Positions 23,737 to 32,775 are shown, numbered from the stretch's first letter. The stretch: 64,000 nucleotides of DNA from Acinetobacter vivianii (GCF_014635885.1 NZ_BMDR01000011.1:31935-95934), one strand, 5' to 3'. The notes: a model not told the origin generated them from the letters alone. A program made the numbers and translations.

Positions 23737-25380
23737 TTAATTTCCGAACTCGCCATTGGCTCTTTGTTTTGCCCATTCTCTTAAAATAAATTTCTGTAAT
23801 TTTCCTGTCGAGGTTTTTGGAATCTCTGCGATCACCACATCTTTCGGAACTTTAAAACGCGCCAGTTCTTGCTGACAATGCGCAATGATGTCTTCCGGTG
23901 AGGCAGTTGCTCCTTGTTTAAGTTCAATAAATGCACAAGGAACTTCTTGCCAGCGTTGATCTGGTTTCGCCACAACCGCGGCAGTCAGGACAGCAGGATG
24001 ACGATACAGTACATCTTCAACTTCTAGGGATGAAATATTTTCGCCCCCTGAAATAATAATATCTTTTGAACGATCTGTAATCTTCGCATAACCGTCGGGA
24101 TGGCTTACCGCCAAATCGCCTGTATGGAACCAGCCACCTTTAAATGCTTCCTGAGTCGCTTCGGGATTTTTTAAATAACCTTTCATGACAATGTTGCCAC
24201 GGAACATGATCTCGCCCATGGTTTGTCCATCATTGGGTACAGGTTGCATGGTTTCTGGATCAAGTACTCGCATACTGTCCTGTAAGGGATAAGGTACGCC
24301 TTGTCGTGAATGCAATTGTGCTTGTTCCTGAATGGATAAATCACTCCAGCCTGCTTGTGAAGCACATAGTGCAGAGGGCCCATAGGTTTCAGTCAGGCCA
24401 TAAACGTGATTTACATTGATGCTGATATGATGCATGCCTTCAATAATTGCAACTGGCGGAGCAGCACCCGCAACCATGACTTCGACATGATGATCAAATG
24501 AAGTTCGCTGTTCCGTTGGGGCATTGATCAGCATGGACAGCACAATCGGTGCGCCACAGAAGTAATCCACCTTATATTCTGCAATATATTTAAAAACCAG
24601 TTTGGGATCGACGCGACGCAAGCAAATATTGGTACCGCCACTGGCCGCAATAGACCATGCAAAACACCAGCCATTGCAATGGAACAGCGGAAGTGTCCAG
24701 AGATAAACCGCCCGTGGTTTCATTCCGCATGCCAGAATATTGCTGGCTGCATTGAGATAAGCACCACGGTGGTGGTAGACCACGCCTTTAGGATTGCCAG
24801 TCGTACCAGAAGTATAGTTGAGACTAATCGCATCCCATTCATCTTGTGGGAGTAACCATTCAAACTCTGGATGACCTTGAGCAATCCATGACTCATATTC
24901 ATATTGCCCAATGGCAATCTGTTCACCTTCAAACTCGGAATCAAATACGTCAATGATCACGATCTCTTGAGGTACTAGTTTGAGTGCTTCTACTGCGACC
25001 TCACGGAATTCGGGATCAACCAGCAGTACTTTGGATTCAGCATGTTCCAGCATAAAAGCAATGGTTTTGGCATCAAGACGCGTATTTAAGGTGTTGAGTA
25101 CCGCACCTGCCATTGGTACCGCAAAATGTGCTTCGATCATGGCTGGAATATTGGGTAGTAACACTGAAACGGTATCGTTTTTTTGAATACCCAGATTTGT
25201 CAGTTGATGAGCGAACTGACGGCAGCGTTGATAGGTTTGTTGCCATGTGATTTGACGTTCGCCATGGATAATTGCAGCTTGATGGGGGTAAATATAAGCT
25301 GCACGCTCTAAATAACGTAGCGGGGACAAGGCAACAAAATTTGCGGGTGTTCTTGGTAATTCGTCGTATGCACTCACCAT
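23737..25380 (-). CDS. Acyl-CoA synthetase (AMP-dependent ligase)
   Basis: A member of the ANL adenylating family, 547 residues from the ATG at 25380. That start has a GGAGC site; an upstream frame to 25413 is possible but less likely. Motifs are the P-loop NYTSGTTGNPKGVVYHHRG, the A5 region YGLTETYGPS, the A7 region TGDLAVSHPDGYAKITDRSKD, the hinge followed by IIISGGENISSLEVED, and the C-terminal catalytic Lys in PKTSTGKLQKFILREW. It resembles the medium/long-chain fatty-acid ligase group (AlkK type). It probably activates a fatty acid for beta-oxidation; the chain length is unknown. Confidence 0.85.
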   Translation of the reverse strand: MVSAYDELPRTPANFVALSPLRYLERAAYIYPHQAAIIHGERQITWQQTYQRCRQFAHQLTNLGIQKNDTVSVLLPNIPAMIEAHFAVPMAGAVLNTLNTRLDAKTIAFMLEHAESKVLLVDPEFREVAVEALKLVPQEIVIIDVFDSEFEGEQIAIGQYEYESWIAQGHPEFEWLLPQDEWDAISLNYTSGTTGNPKGVVYHHRGAYLNAASNILACGMKPRAVYLWTLPLFHCNGWCFAWSIAASGGTNICLRRVDPKLVFKYIAEYKVDYFCGAPIVLSMLINAPTEQRTSFDHHVEVMVAGAAPPVAIIEGMHHISINVNHVYGLTETYGPSALCASQAGWSDLSIQEQAQLHSRQGVPYPLQDSMRVLDPETMQPVPNDGQTMGEIMFRGNIVMKGYLKNPEATQEAFKGGWFHTGDLAVSHPDGYAKITDRSKDIIISGGENISSLEVEDVLYRHPAVLTAAVVAKPDQRWQEVPCAFIELKQGATASPEDIIAHCQQELARFKVPKDVVIAEIPKTSTGKLQKFILREWAKQRANGEFGN

Positions 25381-25644
25381 GTGTATTGCTCCATTTCTGT
25401 TCTTTTCATTCATTACTAAACTATTCTGTCGTCGAGTCTAAATCATTTAGGCTTTAGTCGGAGGTGAATCGTAAGAGATATCGGGTTTTTCTGGTTCAGA
25501 GGTTTCATCCACAGCTAAACCCGTGTAAAATCTTGGATACTTTTTTATCCGCCGTTTTTTATCTTTTGAGGCCTCGCCTCAATACATAATCTCGCGGTGA
25601 TATGCTCCTTCGTATAGGGCATCACTCCTTAAGGATTTTTTTAT

Positions 25645-27567
25645 ATGCCAATCATTACTTTACCAAATGGTGATCAGAAACAGTTTGATCAGCCAATTTC
25701 CGTGATGGAACTTGCTCAAAGCATTGGTCCGGGTCTTGCAAAAAATACAGTTGCTGGCCGTATCAATGATCGCTTGGTGGATGCTTGTGATTTAATCACA
25801 GAAGATGCGACAGTTCAGATTATTACCCCGAAAGATGAAGAAGGTTTAGAAATCATTCGTCACTCATGTGCGCACTTGGTAGGACATGCGGTTAAGCAAT
25901 TGTTCCCAGAAGCGAAAATGGTGATCGGTCCTGTGATCGAAGAAGGTTTCTACTACGACATCTGGATGCCACGTCCATTTACGCTGGACGATATGGCTGC
26001 GATCGAAGAACGCATGAAAAAGCTCATCGATCAGGATTATGATGTCATTAAAAAGATGACACCTCGTGAAGATGTGATTGCAGAATTCACAGCACGTGGC
26101 GAAGAATACAAGTTACGCTTGATTGCAGACATGCCGAATGAAACACAAATGGGCTTGTACTACCATCAAGATTATTTAGATATGTGTCGCGGTCCACACG
26201 TACCTAATACTAAATTCTTAAAATCATTCAAGCTCACTAAAATCTCTGGTGCATACTGGCGTGGTGATGCGAAAAATGAACAATTACAACGTATTTATGG
26301 TACGGCTTGGGCTGACAAAAAACAGTTAGCGGCTTATATCAAACGTATTGAAGAAGCTGAAAAGCGTGATCACCGTAAAATTGGTAAAGCGCTAGACTTG
26401 TTCCACATGCAAGAAGAAGCACCAGGTATGGTGTTCTGGCATCCGAACGGCTGGACGATTTATCAAGTGCTTGAACAATACATGCGTAAAGTTCAGCAAG
26501 AGAATGGTTATCAGGAAATCAAGACGCCACAAATCGTAGACTTTACGCTTTGGGAAAAGTCTGGTCATGCGGCAAACTACGCTGAAAACATGTTTACGAC
26601 CCATTCTGAAAGTCGTAACTATGCAGTGAAGCCGATGAACTGCCCATGTCACGTACAGGTCTTTAACCAAGGTTTGAAATCTTACCGTGACTTACCAATC
26701 CGTTTAGCTGAGTTTGGTTCTTGTCACCGTAACGAGCCATCAGGTTCTTTACACGGTATTATGCGTGTTCGTGGCTTTACTCAAGATGACGCACATATTT
26801 TCTGTACCAAAGAACAGATTGGTAAAGAAGTTGCAGATTTCATTAAGCTGACTTTAGACGTTTATAAAGACTTTGGTTTTGAAGACGTACAAATGAAGCT
26901 CTCTACACGTCCAGAAAAACGTGTGGGTGATGATGCACTTTGGGATCTGGCTGAAAAATCTTTGGCAGATGCGCTTGATGATGCTGGCTTGGCATGGGAC
27001 TTGCAACCTGGTGAAGGTGCGTTCTATGGTCCGAAAATTGAATTTTCATTGAAAGACTGCTTAGGCCGTATCTGGCAGTGCGGTACCATTCAATGTGACT
27101 TCAACTTGCCAATCCGTTTAGATGCTTCTTATGTTACAGAAGACAATGAGCGTGACCAACCTGTTATGCTTCATCGTGCAATTCTTGGCAGTTTTGAGCG
27201 TTTTATTGGTATACTAATTGAACACTATGCGGGTTTCATGCCACCTTGGCTTACACCAATTCAAGCGTGCGTCATGAACATTACTGATTCACAAGCAGAA
27301 GCAAGTGAACAAGTGGTCGCAAAACTCAAAGAAAATGGCCTTCGTGCTATTTCTGACTTGAGAAATGAAAAAATCGGATTTAAGATTCGTGAGCGTACCC
27401 TAGAGCGTATTCCTTACCTTCTAGTTCTCGGTGACCGAGAAGTTGAAGAAGGTACAGTTAATGTGCGTACTCGCTCAGGAAAAAATTTAGGTACTATGTC
27501 AGTAGATGCATTTATTGACTTAGTGAAATCTGCCGTTGCCGAACGTGGCCGGTACATTGTGGAGTAA
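25645..27567 (+). CDS. thrS: Threonine--tRNA ligase
   Basis: A class II synthetase of 640 residues. It has an N-terminal TGS domain (1-61) and an editing domain with HSCAHLVGHAVKQLFPEAKMVIG. The catalytic core has the zinc-binding Cys in MNCPCHVQVF, motif 2 around FGSCHRNEPSGSLHGIMRVRGF, and motif 3 in HRAILGSFERFIGILIEHY. A C-terminal anticodon-binding domain (MNITDSQAEASEQVVAKLKENG) follows. An AAGGA site precedes the ATG, and a TGATATGCT extended -10-like element lies at 25598-25606. infC begins five bases after its stop, the conserved thrS-infC pair. Confidence 0.98.
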   Translation: MPIITLPNGDQKQFDQPISVMELAQSIGPGLAKNTVAGRINDRLVDACDLITEDATVQIITPKDEEGLEIIRHSCAHLVGHAVKQLFPEAKMVIGPVIEEGFYYDIWMPRPFTLDDMAAIEERMKKLIDQDYDVIKKMTPREDVIAEFTARGEEYKLRLIADMPNETQMGLYYHQDYLDMCRGPHVPNTKFLKSFKLTKISGAYWRGDAKNEQLQRIYGTAWADKKQLAAYIKRIEEAEKRDHRKIGKALDLFHMQEEAPGMVFWHPNGWTIYQVLEQYMRKVQQENGYQEIKTPQIVDFTLWEKSGHAANYAENMFTTHSESRNYAVKPMNCPCHVQVFNQGLKSYRDLPIRLAEFGSCHRNEPSGSLHGIMRVRGFTQDDAHIFCTKEQIGKEVADFIKLTLDVYKDFGFEDVQMKLSTRPEKRVGDDALWDLAEKSLADALDDAGLAWDLQPGEGAFYGPKIEFSLKDCLGRIWQCGTIQCDFNLPIRLDASYVTEDNERDQPVMLHRAILGSFERFIGILIEHYAGFMPPWLTPIQACVMNITDSQAEASEQVVAKLKENGLRAISDLRNEKIGFKIRERTLERIPYLLVLGDREVEEGTVNVRTRSGKNLGTMSVDAFIDLVKSAVAERGRYIVE

Positions 27568-27572
27568 TAAAG

Positions 27573-28124
27573 ATTAAACAGCCTGACCGTAACCAACAAC
27601 AAGGTGCTAAAAGTAACCGTCCTGCAATCAACGATGAGATCCGTGCGAAAGAAGTACGCCTCGTCGCTGCAGATGGGGAGCAAAAAGGTGTTGTTTCATT
27701 AAATGAAGCATTACGTGCTGCAGAAGAAGCCAATCTTGACCTTGTTGAGATTGTTGCTAATGCAGAACCGCCTGTTTGTAAAATCATGGACTACAACAAG
27801 CACTTATTTGACTTGAAACAAAAGCAAAAAGATGCGAAGAAAAAACAGCATCAAGTGCAAGTGAAAGAAATCAAGTTACGTCCTGCGACGGATGTAGGTG
27901 ATTATCAGGTAAAATTGCGTGCAATTTTACGTTTCCTTGAAGAAGGGAACAAAGTGAAAATTACCTTGCGTTTCCGTGGTCGTGAGATGGCACATCAACA
28001 GCTAGGTCTTGCTCAATTACAAAAAATTGAAGCTGACGTTGCTGAGTTTGGTGTTGTTGAACAAGCTCCGAAGATGGAAGGCCGTCAGATGGGCATGTTA
28101 CTTGGTCCGAAAAAGAAAAAGTAA
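27573..28124 (+). CDS. infC: Translation initiation factor IF-3, ATT start
   Basis: IF-3 binds the 30S subunit, prevents premature 50S joining and rejects non-canonical start codons. The first in-frame ATG is at 27786 and would remove the whole N-domain. Upstream of it the frame encodes the expected N-domain (NRPAINDEIRAKEVRLVAAD, LNEALRAAEEANLDLVEIV, PPVCKIMDYNK), leading back to an ATT at 27573 with a GGAG eight bases before it. This rare start gives 183 residues and matches the AUU start through which E. coli IF-3 represses itself. The C-domain has EIKLRPATDVGDYQVKLRAI and LRFRGREMAHQQLG. Confidence 0.96.
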   Translation: MKQPDRNQQQGAKSNRPAINDEIRAKEVRLVAADGEQKGVVSLNEALRAAEEANLDLVEIVANAEPPVCKIMDYNKHLFDLKQKQKDAKKKQHQVQVKEIKLRPATDVGDYQVKLRAILRFLEEGNKVKITLRFRGREMAHQQLGLAQLQKIEADVAEFGVVEQAPKMEGRQMGMLLGPKKKK

Positions 28125-28136
28125 TTTTTTCTTGAT

Positions 28137-28167
28137 AAAAAAGCACCGCAACAGGCGGTGCTTTTTT
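28137..28167 (+). terminator. Terminator of infC
   Basis: A GCACCGC/GCGGTGC stem with a five-base loop, followed by six T. It ends the thrS-infC unit and separates it from rpmI-rplT, which in many bacteria are joined to infC. Confidence 0.9.
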
Positions 28168-28282
28168 ATGTCTAAATCAGGCAATGGTTTGTTAAAAATG
28201 TGCTAAATCTAATGTCTAAGAATAAAAACAGGCTATGATAAGATTACTTGATAATTACACAATTTAAAAACTGGAAAAATTC

Positions 28283-28603
28283 ATGTCTACAATTAAAGGT
28301 ACTCAAGAACTCTCTGAAATTAATCAAAAAGTTGTGCAAGAAGGAGAGGTTCTACCACAAGTTAAACTGAAAGATGGCAGTCGTGTACAAACAGGTACCG
28401 TTGCGACCATGCTACACAATATTAATCTTTATAATGCTGGAGTGCGTGGGGCTGTTGAAGAAGAATTAGCCTTAGCTGTCCCAACGTTATTTAAGGTGGG
28501 CATGTTCGATTTATTCTCTGTAGAAGAGTGGATTAATGGCACGAATGCTGGGCGTAAATTTGTCGGTGAAAAAGCTAGAGAATTTCAACAAAAGCACAAA
28601 TAA
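28283..28603 (+). CDS. Conserved hypothetical protein, 106 residues
   Basis: I do not recognise a characterised family. It is a small soluble protein without signal or membrane segment, with a possible beta-rich N-terminus (EGEVLPQVKLKDGSRVQTGTVATML) and a helical C-terminus (VEEELALAVPTLFKVGMFDLFSVEEWINGTNAGRKFVG). An AT-rich upstream region with a TATGAT hexamer (28234-28239) may be its promoter. It is the first of six accessory genes lying between infC and rpmI. Confidence 0.75.
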   Translation: MSTIKGTQELSEINQKVVQEGEVLPQVKLKDGSRVQTGTVATMLHNINLYNAGVRGAVEEELALAVPTLFKVGMFDLFSVEEWINGTNAGRKFVGEKAREFQQKHK

Positions 28604-28729
28604 TTTTCTAGATATTTAGTTTAAAAACATGGTGCTATTGTATCTTTTCGTGCCTATTTGCTGATCAATATAGGCGAAGTGTGCTATAACGCAACAACAG
28701 TCAAGATAACGATCAACAGGACAACATAA

Positions 28730-29350
28730 ATGATTGACTTATACTACTGGGGCACACCCAATGGACATAAAATAACAATTGCTTTAGAAGAAATGCAACT
28801 TGAGTATCAAATTTTCCCTATCAATATTCTTGAAAATGACCAGTTCCAGCCTGACTTTTTGAGAATCTCCCCTAATAATAAAATTCCTGCGATTGTTGAT
28901 CAGAATGGGCCAAGAGGTGAACCGATTTCAGTGTTTGAGTCGGGTGCGATCCTGCAATATTTAGGTAGAAAAACGGGACTGTTCTACCCAACTGATGAAC
29001 AGGAACGGGTTGAGGTTGAGCAGTGGCTGATGTGGCAGATGGGCGGTTTCGGGCCAATGTTGGGACAAAACCACCATTTCAATAAATTTGCTGCCGAACG
29101 TATTCCTTACGCGATTGATCGTTATGTTAATGAAACCAAACGTCTCTATGGTGTCTTAAACAAACAGTTGATTGGCCAGAAGTTTGTGGCAGGCGAATAT
29201 TCAATTGCAGATATGGCGATCTTACCGTGGGCATTGCGTTATGAATGGCAGGGCATTCAGCTTGAAGATTACCCATACGTAAAAGATTATATTGAACGTC
29301 TCACGGCCCGTCCTGCGATACAGAAAGCCTTGTCGATCAAGGTTGGATAA
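28730..29350 (+). CDS. yfcG: Glutathione S-transferase family, YfcG-like disulfide-bond oxidoreductase
   Basis: A 206-residue GST-fold protein. It matches E. coli YfcG as I know it in many stretches: TPNGHKITIALEE at the start, FLRISPNNKIPAIVD, FESGAILQYLGRKTGLF, GGFGPMLGQNHHFN, YSIADMAILPW. The TPN loop replaces the catalytic Cys/Ser/Tyr of other GSTs, and YfcG-type proteins reduce 2-hydroxyethyl disulfide with glutathione. An extended -10 element, TGCTATAAC, lies at 28682-28690. The next gene starts five bases after the stop. Confidence 0.87.
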   Translation: MIDLYYWGTPNGHKITIALEEMQLEYQIFPINILENDQFQPDFLRISPNNKIPAIVDQNGPRGEPISVFESGAILQYLGRKTGLFYPTDEQERVEVEQWLMWQMGGFGPMLGQNHHFNKFAAERIPYAIDRYVNETKRLYGVLNKQLIGQKFVAGEYSIADMAILPWALRYEWQGIQLEDYPYVKDYIERLTARPAIQKALSIKVG

Positions 29351-29355
29351 GGCTA

Positions 29356-29802
29356 TTGGCTGAGCAGCAGTACTATTTAAAACATTGGATAATTGCGATG
29401 GGATTGTTGCTGTTGACAGCAATCCTTTGCGCTCAGCTGCAAACGCTCTATTCAGAAAGTCATTTAGCAGGTCTAGTTTTTGTTTTCATTACCATTCTAG
29501 GACTTTTCTTTTCTACACTTTTTTCTTGGTTACAGCGAGAAACCAAAAACTCATATTTGAGCACGTGGTTTTTTACTGGCTTTTTAAGCCTCTCATTAGT
29601 TTTATGTAGTTATCTTGACCATAAGGTATCCATAGATTTAGCGGCAGTTTCAAATGAAGAAATTCAATTAAGCCTGTATCAAAAAAATGTAAGTTCTGAT
29701 TTTACATTCTGGATATTATTCCTTTTTCCATTTCTTTTTTCAGTTTTACATTTTTCTATTCGATCTAAAAAATTGAAAACGAAATATAAATCATTGGTGT
29801 AA
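29356..29802 (+). CDS. Hypothetical small membrane protein
   Basis: A 148-residue protein not recognised as a known family. Hydrophobic segments are at ~11-28 (WIIAMGLLLLTAILCAQL), ~37-56 (LAGLVFVFITILGLFFSTLF), ~69-85 and ~116-134 (FWILFLFPFLFSVLHF), so four membrane helices, with a basic tail (RSKKLKTKYKS). The start is TTG 29356, just after the GST stop with an AAGG nearby; ATG 29398 is a shorter alternative. Probably co-transcribed with the GST gene. Confidence 0.6.
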   Translation: MAEQQYYLKHWIIAMGLLLLTAILCAQLQTLYSESHLAGLVFVFITILGLFFSTLFSWLQRETKNSYLSTWFFTGFLSLSLVLCSYLDHKVSIDLAAVSNEEIQLSLYQKNVSSDFTFWILFLFPFLFSVLHFSIRSKKLKTKYKSLV

Positions 29803-29909
29803 TTTCCCTGTTAGCCGTATAAGCGAAGCTATTTTATAATTGTGTAATTTTTCATCTTGTCTTGGCATGATCAGGTTAGGATGATTTAAGCTCATCAAAA
29901 ATAAAGATC

Positions 29910-30761
29910 ATGCAATCAACAATTTCAACGGACTATTTAAACAAACTTGGCTTTGAAGATGGTTTCTCACCTACTTTGGCTCATCTAAAAACCTTATTAA
30001 GTCTTCATGTTCAGGCGATTCCTTTTGGCAATTTCTCTTCTTTCTTGGGAAGGGAGGTCTCATTAGCATCGGACCAACTTGCTCAAAAGTTATTAAGAAA
30101 CGATCAAGGGGGGTATTGTTTAGAGCATAGTACCTTAACCAGAATTGCGTTAACTGAACTGGGGTACGATGCTTATAATGTGCTGGGACGGGTGTATTAT
30201 CAGGGTGCACCTGTAACCACCCCTGTAATGAGTCATTTATTGACACTGGTTCGTATTGATCAGCAACTCTTTTTATATGATCCCGGTTTTGGCGGGATGA
30301 CACCGACGAGTATCTTGTCGATGAATCGCATTGGTGAGGCTCAAACCACCTCATTAGAATCCTTTAGGTTTGTGGAAGTCGCACAAAGTGGTTTAAGTGG
30401 TGAGGTGCTTACAGGAATGAAATATATGTTGCAGGTCTGTATCCATAATGAATGGATAAATGTCTATGCCATTGATCCAGAGCAACAGATTGCACATGCC
30501 GATGCACAGGTCGCAAACTGGTTTATTTCGACTTCTTCGGAATCTTTATTTACCCAGCACTTAATGTTATCTACTGCCAATAGCGAAATGCGGATTACAT
30601 TAAAAGATCGGGTCTTAAGAACGCATGGCAAAGGGGGATCTAATAAAAAAGAGTTAACCAATTTTGATGAGTTTGAGCGTACCATTAAGACCGTTTTTCA
30701 AATGAATATCTGTGATGGACAATTACAGGCTGCTTGGGAAAAACTGGTACGAACTCAATAA
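29910..30761 (+). CDS. nat: Arylamine N-acetyltransferase
   Basis: A NAT-family enzyme of 283 residues that transfers acetyl from acetyl-CoA to arylamines, hydrazines or hydroxylamines. The Cys-His-Asp triad is visible: Cys70 in DQGGYCLEHS (usually RGGYCFE), His109 in PVMSHLLTLV and Asp124 in FLYDPGFGG. The C-terminal third is typical (ITLKDRVLRTHGKGGS). The Arg-to-Gln and Phe-to-Leu changes around the active Cys make it a divergent member. It could detoxify arylamines or serve as a small-molecule acyltransferase. Confidence 0.88.
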   Translation: MQSTISTDYLNKLGFEDGFSPTLAHLKTLLSLHVQAIPFGNFSSFLGREVSLASDQLAQKLLRNDQGGYCLEHSTLTRIALTELGYDAYNVLGRVYYQGAPVTTPVMSHLLTLVRIDQQLFLYDPGFGGMTPTSILSMNRIGEAQTTSLESFRFVEVAQSGLSGEVLTGMKYMLQVCIHNEWINVYAIDPEQQIAHADAQVANWFISTSSESLFTQHLMLSTANSEMRITLKDRVLRTHGKGGSNKKELTNFDEFERTIKTVFQMNICDGQLQAAWEKLVRTQ

Positions 30762-30803
30762 TTTCAAGTTATATTGCTGTAGGTTGATATACTTTGATCG
30801 ATA

Positions 30804-31250
30804 TTGAGTAATCCCTTTAAATTGATGTCTTATTTTTTATTATTTCTCTCGGCTTTTGGCGCAGCGACGTTATTACCTTTACAATCTGAAGCGGTATTAA
30901 TGACCTTGCTGGTACAAGGTTTATCCAATCCTTTTTATCTAATTTTGGTTGCGACCATTGGTAATGTCTTGGGTTCCTGTGTGAATTGGTGGCTTGGCCT
31001 GAAAATTGAACATTTTAAAGATAAAAAATGGTTTCCTGTTTCTGAGCAACGCTTACAACAAGCCCAGCAGATTTATCATAAATATGGCTTTTATTCACTG
31101 TTATTGAGTTGGACACCTGTGATTGGTGATCCGATTACCCTGATTGCAGGCTTGATGAAGGAGAACTTTTGGCGATTCTTAGTGATTGTCACAATCGCCA
31201 AAGGTGGGCGTTATTTAACCTTATATGCTGTATATCTTGGCATCTTTTAA
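30804..31250 (+). CDS. yqaA: YqaA/DedA-like (VTT-domain) inner-membrane protein
   Basis: A 148-residue integral membrane protein of the SNARE-associated/VTT superfamily, close to E. coli YqaA. The key family features are FGAATLLPLQSEAVL near the start, TIGNVLGSCVNWWLG, and SWTPVIGDPITLIAGLM with the conserved Pro/Gly/Asp re-entrant segment. DedA relatives move or balance lipid carriers and the proton-motive force; the role of YqaA itself is not established. The start is either TTG 30804 or ATG 30825. Confidence 0.82.
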   Translation: MSNPFKLMSYFLLFLSAFGAATLLPLQSEAVLMTLLVQGLSNPFYLILVATIGNVLGSCVNWWLGLKIEHFKDKKWFPVSEQRLQQAQQIYHKYGFYSLLLSWTPVIGDPITLIAGLMKENFWRFLVIVTIAKGGRYLTLYAVYLGIF

Positions 31251-31256
31251 AAATAA

Positions 31257-31280
31257 AGAGGAAGGACAAATTCTTCCTCT
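31257..31280 (-). terminator. Terminator of the MFS gene
   Basis: An AGAGGAAG/CTTCCTCT stem. On the minus strand it is followed by TTTATTTTT, so it ends transcription from 32539; on the plus strand there is no T run. Confidence 0.7.
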
Positions 31281-31285
31281 CTGGT

Positions 31286-32539
31286 CTATTGATCTGAACC
31301 TTTGGTAATATCGACCTTGAATAAGTCACTGGTTTTAAACCAGCAATAACTCACTACGGCAAGGGTCATACAACCTCCGAAAATGGTGGCTGTGATAGTT
31401 CCGAGATATTTGGCTGCCAGACCTGATTCAAATGCGCCCAATTCATTACTTGAAGACACGAACATTCCATTTACCGCAGCCACTCGGCCACGCATATTTT
31501 CAGGTGGGAAAATTTGCAGCACAGTTTGACGGACGACAACCGAAACACTGTCACAGGCACCTGTCATTGCGAGGGCAAACAGGGAAAGCCACATATGGTT
31601 TGAGAAGGCGAACAGAATAGTGAAAATACCAAAACCTGCCACAGCCAACAGCATATTACGCCAAGCATGATGCATTGGTGGGAACTTGGTCAGGACAATC
31701 ATGGTGATCAAGGCACCAATAGAAGGGGCAGCACGTAGATAACCTAAGCCTTCGGGGCCGACTTTTAAGATTTCCTCGGCAAAAATCGGCAATAGTGCAA
31801 TTACACCGCCAAACAGTACAGAAACCAGATCGAGTGAAATCGCCCATAACACAATCTTGGTTTTCCAGATAAAGCGGAAGCCATCGGTCAGGCTTTGCAG
31901 TACATTTTCGGTTTCCATTTTCGGAAAAGTTCGCTTCTCTAGACAGTTAATCAAAACGAAGCAAACGGCCAGTAATGCAGATACTGCAAAGAGACTGGTT
32001 TCACGCCCCAAAAATGCCAGCATAAAACCACCGAGCATGGGGCCAATGATGACACCACTTTGCCAGCCAATCGTGGTCCATGTTGCGCCATTGGCATATA
32101 GTTCTCGAGGAATCAAAAAAGGCTTGAGCGATGTTGCGGAAGGATTGTAAAAGCCTCGAATCGTACCTAAGGCAAAAATGACCGCATAAATGCCCCAAGA
32201 GAGGGTTGTTATGCCAATTTTTTCTAAACCATGTAAATGGAATAATCCCCAAAGCACTAAAGGTAATGGAATAGAAAAGAATAAACAGACTTTCATGATG
32301 CTTTGTTTATTCAGCTTATCTGCAAAATAACCGCCCCATAAAGACAAGGTAATAAAAGGTATCGCCTCTGCCAGTCCAATAAAGCCGAGTGTGAGTGGAT
32401 CACGGGTAATTTGATACAGTGAATAGGCAACGATAATTTCCTGAATCAGGATTGCCAGTGTTAAGCAGAACTGATTAACAGTCACGATAGAGAAATCCCG
32501 ATACCGCAAGGCAGCAAAAGCATCATTCTGTATATTCAT
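31286..32539 (-). CDS. MFS transporter (EntS/MFS_3-like exporter)
   Basis: A 417-residue major facilitator protein with about 12 hydrophobic segments. The start is MNIQNDAFAALRYRDFSIVTVNQF, then LGFIGLAEAIPFITLSLWGGYFADKLNKQSIM, which carries the loop 2-3 signature. ACDSVSVVVRQTVLQIFPPENMRGRVAAVNGMF is typical of the DUF894/EntS group, which includes siderophore and drug exporters. The substrate is unknown. It lies in the accessory block with a GST and a NAT gene, but on the other strand. Confidence 0.85.
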   Translation of the reverse strand: MNIQNDAFAALRYRDFSIVTVNQFCLTLAILIQEIIVAYSLYQITRDPLTLGFIGLAEAIPFITLSLWGGYFADKLNKQSIMKVCLFFSIPLPLVLWGLFHLHGLEKIGITTLSWGIYAVIFALGTIRGFYNPSATSLKPFLIPRELYANGATWTTIGWQSGVIIGPMLGGFMLAFLGRETSLFAVSALLAVCFVLINCLEKRTFPKMETENVLQSLTDGFRFIWKTKIVLWAISLDLVSVLFGGVIALLPIFAEEILKVGPEGLGYLRAAPSIGALITMIVLTKFPPMHHAWRNMLLAVAGFGIFTILFAFSNHMWLSLFALAMTGACDSVSVVVRQTVLQIFPPENMRGRVAAVNGMFVSSSNELGAFESGLAAKYLGTITATIFGGCMTLAVVSYCWFKTSDLFKVDITKGSDQ

Positions 32540-32567
32540 ATGGATGGGTATTTAAGAATTTGACTCT

Positions 32568-32610
32568 ATTATAGGCGCTGATTTTGTGTATGTTTCTCAT
32601 AATTTGAGAA
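32568..32610 (-). promoter_or_regulatory. MFS gene promoter with operator-like inverted repeat
   Basis: A minus-strand TATAAT (32568-32573) has a weak -35 (GAAACA) 17 bases upstream. The -35 overlaps a perfect inverted repeat, TTCTCA-N5-TGAGAA (32594-32610). This is the layout of a repressor operator; no regulator gene is adjacent. Confidence 0.45.
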
Positions 32611-32715
32611 TTAATTATGGAAAATAACGTTTGGGGAAAACACGTCTATTTCTATCAAAAAATGAGCATTTTACTTTTGTTTTAGCGATAGATGCTATAT
32701 CATACTGCCTTCCTT

Positions 32716-32758
32716 ACCTGCAGGTCGATTTGCAATAGTGCAAACGTGCCGAACAGGT
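32716..32758 (+). promoter_or_regulatory. Structured 5' leader of rpmI-rplT
   Basis: The ACCTG (32716-32720) and CAGGT (32754-32758) arms enclose a hairpin TTTGCA-ATAG-TGCAAA (32729-32744), extended by CG/CG and GG/CC pairs. It ends 17 bases before the rpmI ATG. It may be the site of L20 autoregulation known in E. coli and Bacillus; that role is inference. Confidence 0.45.
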
Positions 32759-32775
32759 GCCCAAAAGAGGTTACT

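Noticed and set aside
27786..28124. Short infC version from the first ATG
   Set aside because: It would lack the IF-3 N-domain, which is encoded in frame just upstream from an ATT start.
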